Source of the DNA: a virus
Strand: one strand, 5' to 3'
DNA: 21,003 nucleotides
Virus record (IMG/VR): IMGVR_UViG_3300042559_000887
Span: 1-21,003 of that record
Shown piece by piece: positions 16,222-21,003 of the stretch. The position numbers were made by a program, and so were the translations under genes. The notes beneath the pieces are model-generated. The model was given only the letters and a program-made list of their open reading frames with translations, made no database searches and was not told the DNA's origin. The number at the start of each line of letters is the position of its first letter. Position 1 is the stretch's first letter.

Positions 16222-16957
16222 ATTCGTCTCCATATACCCGAAGAACTTCTTTTACTGCTTGATGGCGTTCAATATCTTTGTATGCAAATTCGCAAACATC
16301 GATACGTTTTGCTTCAAAGTCTTTTAAGTGTCCGATAAAGTCTAATAATCCATTATCTTTGAGCCTATCAGCTTGTGCAAGATCACCTGTAACAACCATC
16401 TTTGAACCTGTGCCAATACGTGTTAATAGCATTTTCATTTGGTTCGGAGTGGCATTTTGCATTTCGTCTGCAATAATATATGCATCTTTAAATGTTCGAC
16501 CACGCATGTATGCAAGAGGTGATATTTCAATAACCCCTTCTTGAATCATGCTTTCAATTTCGTTTGCATAGAAATATTCTCTAAAAACATCAAATATCGG
16601 TCTAGTCCACGGTGCCATTTTTTGTTCTAAAGTACCTGGTAAAAACCCAAGGTCCTCGTCTGCACTGACTGCTGGTCTTGTTACGATGATTCTATCTACT
16701 TCACCATCTAAGAATTTTTTTACGGCCACCTGGCAAGCTATCATAGTTTTGCCGGTTCCTGCTGGACCAATTCCAAAGACTATGTCTTTACTCGAATCCA
16801 ATAGTTGTAACACATAAGTTTCTTGACTCTTATTTCTTGGAAGTATATCAACTGTTCTAGTTTTTTTTGGAAGGAAAGTGTTAATTTTAACAACGTTATT
16901 TGAAACAACGTTGTTAGACGAAAAAGTTGCTTGCTTTTTAGCTTTAGCTCTACCCAT
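16220..16957 (-). CDS. phoH: PhoH-like P-loop ATPase
   Basis: 245 residues, read from the ATG at 16957 because a perfect SD AGGAGG lies 5 nt upstream; a longer frame to 17020 has no such signal. It has Walker A GPAGTGKT (residues 64-71), the conserved RPAVSADEDLGFLPGTLEQK (94-113), Walker B YIIADEMQN (160-168) and TGDLAQADR (190-198), all diagnostic of PhoH. The N-terminal ~40 residues are basic and low complexity (MGRAKAKKQATFSSNN). phoH is very common in marine phages. Cellular PhoH proteins are ATPases/putative RNA helicases linked to phosphate starvation or RNA metabolism; the phage role is unresolved. It is the only minus-strand gene in the window, isolated between a terminator and a divergent upstream region. 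Confidence 0.95.
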   Translation of the reverse strand: MGRAKAKKQATFSSNNVVSNNVVKINTFLPKKTRTVDILPRNKSQETYVLQLLDSSKDIVFGIGPAGTGKTMIACQVAVKKFLDGEVDRIIVTRPAVSADEDLGFLPGTLEQKMAPWTRPIFDVFREYFYANEIESMIQEGVIEISPLAYMRGRTFKDAYIIADEMQNATPNQMKMLLTRIGTGSKMVVTGDLAQADRLKDNGLLDFIGHLKDFEAKRIDVCEFAYKDIERHQAVKEVLRVYGDE

Positions 16958-16962
16958 TAAGT

Positions 16963-16968
16963 CCTCCT
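16963..16968 (-). promoter_or_regulatory. Strong ribosome binding site of phoH
   Basis: On the minus strand AGGAGG precedes the ATG at 16957 with a 5-nt spacer. It fixes the start and is the strongest SD in the window. Confidence 0.85.
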
Positions 16969-17021
16969 GTGAGTTCGGATAGCAGGGTGTATTCCGTTGC
17001 AGGAATATCCTTCCCTGCACA

Positions 17022-17031
17022 CTTATTTAAC
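17022..17031 (-). promoter_or_regulatory. Possible late-type promoter for phoH
   Basis: The minus strand reads GTTAAATAAG, resembling a late box, about 65 nt upstream of the phoH start and divergent from the + strand box at 17075. No convincing sigma70 pair was seen between here and 17107. The match is weak and may be chance. Confidence 0.2.
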
Positions 17032-17074
17032 CTTTGATGACGAAAGAAAAGTGCGTATATTGAATAGTAAAACA

Positions 17075-17082
17075 GATAAATA
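17075..17082 (+). promoter_or_regulatory. Late-promoter-like box (GATAAATA)
   Basis: GATAAATA is identical to the box at 9250-9257 and lies 25 nt before the ATG at 17108, at a spacing that leaves room for a start site and the SD (AGGA). It would drive the two unknown genes and perhaps the lysis genes. Confidence 0.45.
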
Positions 17083-17107
17083 AGTATAGAGTAAACTAGG
17101 AATTATT

Positions 17108-17656
17108 ATGGTAAACATTCTCGACACTTTAGACGTAATACGAAACATTGAAAGTATGTATGATAGCAATACGCTATTTAATGTACTAAAAGACTTTGAA
17201 CGAGTACTCGACGAACTTGATTTGTATGTTTACAAAAATTGGGAAGATGGGGAATTAGCCGCAGGACCTTCTGTTGACAGACATTGGGTTACTGTTAAGT
17301 TTTTCTGGCCTAAAGAAAAGATGCCCGACCCAATGGGTGGGAAAAGATTATTAGATTACGATTGCAAAATAAAATACGAAAAATCTTACTTAATTAAGCC
17401 AAAAAAAGTTTTAACACAAGACGATTTTAGACCGGGTACTAAAAAAGGCAAACTTGAAAGACATCCTATCTGGATAGTAGAAATAAAAATGCCTAAAAAA
17501 TTACTTTCGGATATGTATACATCGCATTTAGAAGATCTCGATTTAGAAACATCCGATGTTCAATTAAAACCAAATGTTCCAACTGAGGCACCGCCGGAAC
17601 CTGGTTCGACTGGTGCTGGAGAACAACTTACACCAATTAGCGGAGAAAATCTATAA
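17108..17656 (+). CDS. Unknown protein, probable late gene
   Basis: 182 residues; not recognised. An N-terminal helical region (about 1-45) with FNVLKDFERVLDELDLYVYK is followed by a basic beta-rich centre containing HWVTVKFFWPKEKMPDP (~78-94), DYDCKIKYEKSYLI and HPIWIVEIKMPKKLLSDMYT. The last ~35 residues are a Pro/Glu/Thr-rich, probably disordered tail (PNVPTEAPPEPGSTGAGEQL). There is no membrane segment and one cysteine. It sits behind a late-type box and is coupled to the next gene (TAATG), so the pair may act together, perhaps as a virion assembly or structural component (inference). Confidence 0.65.
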   Translation: MVNILDTLDVIRNIESMYDSNTLFNVLKDFERVLDELDLYVYKNWEDGELAAGPSVDRHWVTVKFFWPKEKMPDPMGGKRLLDYDCKIKYEKSYLIKPKKVLTQDDFRPGTKKGKLERHPIWIVEIKMPKKLLSDMYTSHLEDLDLETSDVQLKPNVPTEAPPEPGSTGAGEQLTPISGENL

Positions 17657-18375
17657 TGTCTTTAAATACTGGCGATTTAGTTGACATGGTCGACAAGGTA
17701 CTTGAAATCGACGCATATAAAAGCAAAATGGGTAGCGATCAAGACATTGTTGTATTAAGTTTTACAGTTTTAGAAGAGGCACCTGCTAAAGATTTGGTTA
17801 ACTTTATTGAAAAGGGTTATTCGTTTGTGCTAGACGCTGCTACATCAAGTGGCGAACAAGATGACGGTATGTATAAAGTATTTGTTGAGATTGAGCGTGA
17901 CAAACAAATTGCTGAACAAATAATGGAATTGATGGACGGTATAAAGAAGTTAACTAATAAAAATAATTATAGATTTAGATATTACAAATCATTTAAGTCT
18001 GTTCCGTTAACTTTAGAAAATTTACAAAAAGAAGTTCCATCCACTACAGAAGATTATACAGAAGTTGTAACAGAATCTAACATGAACAACTTTAAGAACT
18101 TTTTTAATAAAAGTTATTTAGAATCTATAGATTTAGATTCCAATGATGAATTAGTATTAAAAAAAGCCTATGCTGATCCAATTGGTTTTAAAATTAAAGA
18201 TTTTGGCAATTCTCAACATGTAAACGAAAATATTTCTGAAAAAATTAACATGAACGATTATGCAGAAATTTTATTTTTAACTAAGTATATTGGTGACTAT
18301 AACGTAACAAAATTTGGTAATAAAACTCTCACTTTTGAAAACAACGGTCATATGTTAGTTTTAGAAAGACTATAA
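17656..18375 (+). CDS. Unknown protein coupled to the preceding gene
   Basis: 239 residues; not recognised. Residues ~1-110 appear to form a mixed alpha/beta domain (DIVVLSFTVLEEAPAKDLVN, then MYKVFVEIERDKQIAEQIME and LMDGIKKLTN) that ends in a basic aromatic segment NNYRFRYYKSFK. The second half (about 135-239, FKNFFNKSYLESIDLDSNDE onward, ending MLVLERL) looks like a separate domain. The alternation of a strand, helix and acidic motifs in the first domain recalls small ligand- or nucleic-acid-binding folds, but no catalytic residues stand out. Start and stop context: its ATG overlaps the preceding TAA by one base, and the endolysin gene follows 35 nt later. Confidence 0.65.
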   Translation: MSLNTGDLVDMVDKVLEIDAYKSKMGSDQDIVVLSFTVLEEAPAKDLVNFIEKGYSFVLDAATSSGEQDDGMYKVFVEIERDKQIAEQIMELMDGIKKLTNKNNYRFRYYKSFKSVPLTLENLQKEVPSTTEDYTEVVTESNMNNFKNFFNKSYLESIDLDSNDELVLKKAYADPIGFKIKDFGNSQHVNENISEKINMNDYAEILFLTKYIGDYNVTKFGNKTLTFENNGHMLVLERL

Positions 18376-18410
18376 GAGTTACACATAAAAAACGAAAGGG
18401 TAAAACAATA

Positions 18411-19298
18411 ATGAGTGCTGACCAATTTAAATTTAAATTTACTAAAGAACAATTAAAAGAAATACTACACGGAAATCCAGATTCAGACAAATGGTTTGAA
18501 GCATGTGTTTCAATTTTTCCAAAATATGAAATTACAACAATCGAGCGTGTAGCAGGATTTCTAGCCCAATGTGCTCATGAATCCGGTAATTTTAAAATGT
18601 TAGAAGAAAACCTAAACTATAAAGAAGAAACTCTTCTTAAAGTTTTCCCACGTTACTTTGGACCAGGAAAGCGTAACGCAAAAGAATACGCTCGTAACCC
18701 AGAGAAGATTGCAAACTATGTTTACATGGACGAGTTCCGTACTAGCAAGATGGGTAACGTAAAAGAAGGCGACGGCTGGAGATTCCGCGGTCGTGGACTT
18801 AAGCAGTTGACTGGTCGTGAGAACTACACTAACTTTGGTAAGAGTGTTAACATGACAGCAGAACAAGCCGCAGATTATGTTGCAACAGAAAAAGGTGCTA
18901 TCGAATCAGCTTGCTGGTTCTGGAATAGTAAAAAATTAAATGCTGTTGCTGATACACAAGACATTGTTAAAATGACCAAGATCATCAACGGTGGCGACAT
19001 TGGTTTAGCTGATCGTAAAAGCCGTTTTGAACATGCATTAAAGGTACTTGGCGGAAATTTTACGCCATCCGCTGCCGCATCAAGCGTATCTACCGCAGCG
19101 TCAGCATCGACTTCAGAAACTTTAAAGAAAGGATCAAAAGGCCCTTCCGTAGCAAAATTGCAAGAAGCACTTGGAATTACAGCAGACGGCTCATTTGGCC
19201 CTGGAACAGAGTCAGCATTAAAGGCTTGGCAAGCAAAGAATGGGTTAACAGCGGACGGAGTAGCTGGACCAAAAACGTTAGCAAAGTTACTAAGTTAA
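18411..19298 (+). CDS. Endolysin: GH19 chitinase-like lysozyme with C-terminal peptidoglycan-binding domain
   Basis: 295 residues, SD AAAGG before ATG 18411. Residues ~10-215 are a glycoside hydrolase 19 lysozyme-type domain: FLAQCAHESGNF (50-61, with catalytic E57), ENLNYKEETLLKVFPRYFG (66-84), GDGWRFRGRGLKQLTGRENY (120-139) and INGGDIGLADR (192-202). An Ala/Ser linker (217-237) joins a PG_binding_1 domain (~238-295, LKKGSKGPSVAKLQEALGI, then ADGSFGPGTESALKAWQAKN). There is no signal peptide, so it should need the holin encoded downstream. GH19 proteins in phages cleave peptidoglycan glycan strands. Codon use at about 18640-18870 is richer in CGT, AAG and GAG and locally more GC than the flanks. 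Two small overlapping frames within it are shadows. Confidence 0.92.
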   Translation: MSADQFKFKFTKEQLKEILHGNPDSDKWFEACVSIFPKYEITTIERVAGFLAQCAHESGNFKMLEENLNYKEETLLKVFPRYFGPGKRNAKEYARNPEKIANYVYMDEFRTSKMGNVKEGDGWRFRGRGLKQLTGRENYTNFGKSVNMTAEQAADYVATEKGAIESACWFWNSKKLNAVADTQDIVKMTKIINGGDIGLADRKSRFEHALKVLGGNFTPSAAASSVSTAASASTSETLKKGSKGPSVAKLQEALGITADGSFGPGTESALKAWQAKNGLTADGVAGPKTLAKLLS

Positions 19299-19327
19299 CC
19301 AATATAGGTATTCCTGGAGGTGGCAAT

Positions 19328-19792
19328 ATGTTAGGTCTAAAAGGCATGATGATTATGGGAGCAGTAATGGCAACTATGGCCGGTGGCTTTTACTTCTACT
19401 ATCAAGATAGTCAAAAACGCATGGCCGTTTTACAAGCTAACAATGCTAAACTAGAAACAGCAGTTCAAATCAATGAAGAAACTATTACAACTCTGCAGGC
19501 TGATTATGCAAAAGCTAATGCAGAGTTGAATAGAATTAACAACGAGTTTCAAAAGATTAGAGAGCAAAACAAAGAGCTCTCTAATCGTTTAGCAAAGCAC
19601 GATTTAGGATTATTGGGTAGTGAAAAACCTGCATTAGTAGAACGTATTATTAACGGTGCAAGTAATAAAGTAGGAAGATGCTTTGAGCTATTAAGCGGAG
19701 CAGAACTAACAGACAATGAAAGGAATGCAAAAGATGCAAAATCGTTCAATAGTGAATGTCCTTGGCTTTACGACAGCCTTGTTAACAATTAG
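19328..19792 (+). CDS. Rz-like inner-membrane spanin (i-spanin)
   Basis: 154 residues from ATG 19328 behind SD GGAGG; an upstream extension overlapping the endolysin end is rejected. An N-terminal anchor (GLKGMMIMGAVMATMAGGFY, ~3-24) leads into a long coiled coil (~28-93, including QKRMAVLQANNAKLE and ELNRINNEFQKIREQNKEL). A short C-terminal globular part carries two cysteines (GRCFELLSG and SECPWLYDSLVNN). This is the i-spanin layout: type II membrane protein with a periplasmic coiled coil. The downstream gene starts inside this one in another frame and encodes a lipoprotein, as for Rz/Rz1. No experimental basis; the family call rests on architecture and position. Confidence 0.75.
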   Translation: MLGLKGMMIMGAVMATMAGGFYFYYQDSQKRMAVLQANNAKLETAVQINEETITTLQADYAKANAELNRINNEFQKIREQNKELSNRLAKHDLGLLGSEKPALVERIINGASNKVGRCFELLSGAELTDNERNAKDAKSFNSECPWLYDSLVNN

Positions 19793-20195
19793 TGCGTGTT
19801 CAGCACCACCTAGGGAAATACAAGTAAGTGCAAAACCAATTGAAAAACCTGAATTGGTTTTGCCAAAATCCGACAGACTTAGCACTAGAGAAGTAGAATG
19901 GATTGTTATTACTCCTGAGAATTTTCAAGAGATAGTTTCTAAAATTTCTGCAAAAGGTAAACCAGTTGTATTTTTTGCATTAACAGACGAAGGATACGAA
20001 GCACTTGCACTTAACCTCAGTGACTTACGAGCATTTATGCAACAACAACAAGCAATTATAGTTGCATACGAAGGTTACTACAAGGATAGCAATAGTGCAT
20101 TAGAAGCTGCTAATGCAGAGATTGAAAATGTTAACAGCGAAGTAAATGCTGCCAACACAGAGCAACCAAAACGACGTATATGGCCATTTAATTAA
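19734..20195 (+). CDS. Lipoprotein, probable outer-membrane spanin (Rz1-like)
   Basis: 153 residues from ATG 19734, chosen over ATGs at 19716 and 19725 because AAAGGA (19719-19724) lies 9 nt upstream. The start is embedded in the i-spanin gene, +1 shifted, overlapping it by 59 nt. A signal peptide with lipobox is clear: MQNRSIVNVLGFTTALL, then TISAC, lipidated Cys22 followed by SAPP. The mature protein begins Pro-rich as in Rz1, then has a mixed domain (~45-105) and a helical Asn/Ala/Glu-rich segment (about 112-140, SNSALEAANAEIENVNSEVN). It is much longer than lambda Rz1 (60 aa) but the arrangement is that of embedded spanin pairs. Outer-membrane localisation is inferred from the absence of an Asp at +2 (Ser is present). 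Confidence 0.7.
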   Translation: MQNRSIVNVLGFTTALLTISACSAPPREIQVSAKPIEKPELVLPKSDRLSTREVEWIVITPENFQEIVSKISAKGKPVVFFALTDEGYEALALNLSDLRAFMQQQQAIIVAYEGYYKDSNSALEAANAEIENVNSEVNAANTEQPKRRIWPFN

Positions 20196-20197
20196 TC

Positions 20198-20455
20198 ATG
20201 GAAGAAGATTTTATTAATAAAAAATGGAGGCCCATGATGGCATGGACTTACATGATTATTAATATTTTTGACTTTATTTTATTTCCTATATTCTGGTCAA
20301 TGTTGCAAACAATACACGGCGGTATTGTAACACAACAATGGGATCCTATTACGCTAGGCGGTGGTGGGTTATTTCATGTTGCTATGGGTGCAGTACTTGG
20401 TATTGCAGCATATGGACGAACTAAAGAAAAACTTGAAGACAAACACATGTCATAA
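20198..20455 (+). CDS. Holin (GTA-type 3TM-like family), possible dual start
   Basis: 85 residues from ATG 20198, which has no SD. The opening W-R-P-x-x-A-W (W10 to W16: WRPMMAW) with YMIINIFDFILFPIFW and WDPITLGGGGLFHVAMGAVL, then GIAAYGRTKEK, is characteristic of small phage/GTA holins. Two hydrophobic segments are clear (~13-33 and ~54-70), with a possible third short one between. Inside the frame, SD GGAGG (20226-20230) precedes two Met codons (20234 and 20237), giving a shorter product without the charged N-terminus MEEDFINKKWRP. The gene follows the o-spanin-like gene by 2 nt and ends the lysis cassette. The holin would make the membrane lesions that let the endolysin reach the murein. 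Confidence 0.8.
   Translation: MEEDFINKKWRPMMAWTYMIINIFDFILFPIFWSMLQTIHGGIVTQQWDPITLGGGGLFHVAMGAVLGIAAYGRTKEKLEDKHMS
20226..20230 (+). promoter_or_regulatory. Internal ribosome binding site in the holin gene
   Basis: GGAGG stands 3 nt before ATG 20234 and 6 nt before ATG 20237, both in the holin frame. The upstream ATG at 20198 has no comparable signal. This supports a second, shorter holin product. Confidence 0.45.
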
Positions 20456-20459
20456 TCAC

Positions 20460-20489
20460 TTGACATTATAGATAGTCTAGCTATATACT
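20460..20489 (+). promoter_or_regulatory. Sigma70-like promoter immediately before dnaJ
   Basis: TTGACA (20460-20465), an 18-nt spacer, and TATACT (20484-20489). The predicted start site, seven bases after the -10, coincides with the A of the dnaJ ATG at 20496. It is the best sigma70-type match seen in the window. Confidence 0.75.
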
Positions 20490-20495
20490 TATAGT

Positions 20496-21003
20496 ATGGA
20501 CTATTATTCAATTTTAGGCGTTAGCAAGTCTGCAAGCCAAGAAGAAATTAAAAAAGCTTACAGAAATTTAGTTATGGAACATCACCCCGATAAGGGCGGT
20601 GACCATGCTAAGTTTTCTGCAATCAATGAAGCATACGAAACATTAAAAGATCCGGCTAAACGTGCAGAGTACGATTCGCCTACACCGCAAGGATTCGCCT
20701 ATCAAAACTTTAATGGCCCAAGATTTGAAGATTTGTTCTCAGATCTATTTGGTCAATTTAGACAGCAACAAGCAAAAAACAGAGACATAAAGCTGTCAAT
20801 AACACTTTCTTTAGAAGACGTATTAACCGAAAAAGATTTGATAGTTAATTACTCGTTGCTTAATGGTAAAAATACACATGCAAATATTAAAATTCATGCA
20901 GGGGTTGAAAGCGGAGAAAGTATTAGGTTTAGAGGACTCGGTGATATTACAATAAGTCATTACCCTCGAGGTGACTTGATTGTTTTTTTAAAGATTAAAA
21001 ATC
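20496..21003 (+). CDS. dnaJ: DnaJ-like co-chaperone (3'-truncated by window edge)
   Basis: 169 residues visible, frame open to the end of the window. The N-terminal J domain (1-60) is complete: [23 protein letters not shown] at 30-32, and [21 protein letters not shown] short Phe/Gly-poor linker (61-90: [12 protein letters not shown]) replaces the usual G/F region. No CxxCxGxG zinc fingers follow; instead from ~97 comes a C-terminal substrate-binding domain start ([14 protein letters not shown], then [15 protein letters not shown] and [12 protein letters not shown]), so it is a type II (CbpA/DnaJ-B-like) protein. It would recruit host DnaK through HPD. Start chosen at ATG 20496; no SD precedes it and the promoter implies a leaderless message. 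The 3' end is not seen. Confidence 0.88.
   Translation, partial: MDYYSILGVSKSASQEEIKKAYRNLVMEHHPDKGGDHAKFSAINEAYETLKDPAKRAEYDSPTPQGFAYQNFNGPRFEDLFSDLFGQFRQQQAKNRDIKLSITLSLEDVLTEKDLIVNYSLLNGKNTHANIKIHAGVESGESIRFRGLGDITISHYPRGDLIVFLKIKN

Noticed and set aside
16999-17018. Small hairpin GCAGG / CCTGC in the phoH leader
   Set aside because: Only five paired bases with a 10-nt loop; too weak to call a riboswitch or regulator.
1-21003. CRISPR array, tRNA genes, insertion sequences or integrase sites
   Set aside because: No regularly spaced direct repeats, cloverleaf-like segments with CCA ends, transposase motifs or terminal repeats were noticed; gaps between genes are nearly all under 100 bases.

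Overview
The window looks like part of the genome of a T4-like marine myovirus, a relative of the cyanophage/pelagiphage myoviruses. The DNA is AT-rich (roughly mid-30s % G+C by eye). Genes are packed with 1-17 nt overlaps, and all but one lie on the + strand. Recognisable T4-type genes are a sliding-clamp loader ATPase (gp44), a DexA-like exonuclease, a GroES-like gp31 analogue, dihydrofolate reductase and thymidylate synthase (frd/td), and phoH. No photosynthesis genes are visible, so nothing here points to a cyanobacterial host. The proteobacterial-type ferredoxin and the spanin-like genes suggest a Gram-negative host, probably a marine proteobacterium (inference).

Layout. (1) 1-9848: virion adhesion/tail structure. 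It holds the 3' part of a giant fibre gene (start outside the window), two proteins that share a short N-terminal module, a 1186-aa protein with five putative Ig-like (He_PIG-type) repeats, and a 189-aa protein with a diverged copy of the module. (2) 9848-12085: small genes, including a DnaE-like fragment without the catalytic aspartates, a conserved unknown, a GroES-like protein, a MazG-like pyrophosphohydrolase and a short tail-collar protein. (3) 12091-16194: replication and nucleotide metabolism, opening with a sigma70-like promoter inside a terminator/RBS hairpin. It runs dexA, two tiny genes, gp44, a 7Fe-type ferredoxin, a membrane protein, DHFR, thymidylate synthase and an unknown. (4) A perfect bidirectional hairpin terminator separates this from phoH, the only minus-strand gene. 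(5) 17108-18375: two coupled unknown genes behind a late-promoter-like box. (6) 18411-20455: a probable complete lysis cassette of GH19 endolysin, i-spanin-like, overlapping o-spanin-like lipoprotein, and a holin with two possible starts. (7) 20460-end: a sigma70-like promoter placed so that the dnaJ-like mRNA would be leaderless; dnaJ runs off the window.

How the genes fit together. Thymidylate synthase and DHFR would supply dTMP, MazG would clean nucleotide pools, DexA could recycle host DNA, and gp44 drives clamp loading for replication and late transcription. The ferredoxin is a possible electron supplier for host or phage redox enzymes such as ribonucleotide reductase (inference). GroES-like and DnaJ-like proteins would steer host chaperones to phage proteins. 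Structural and lysis genes tend to follow [A/G][C/A]TAAATA-type boxes (T4-type late promoters), while dexA and dnaJ follow sigma70-like promoters, consistent with early/late separation.

Most notable: a stand-alone DnaE fragment, fdxA directly behind gp44, the promoter/terminator/RBS overlap at dexA, the lysis cassette with overlapping spanins and a dual-start holin, and the probable leaderless dnaJ message. Family assignments come from recognising motifs by eye; no database search was run.
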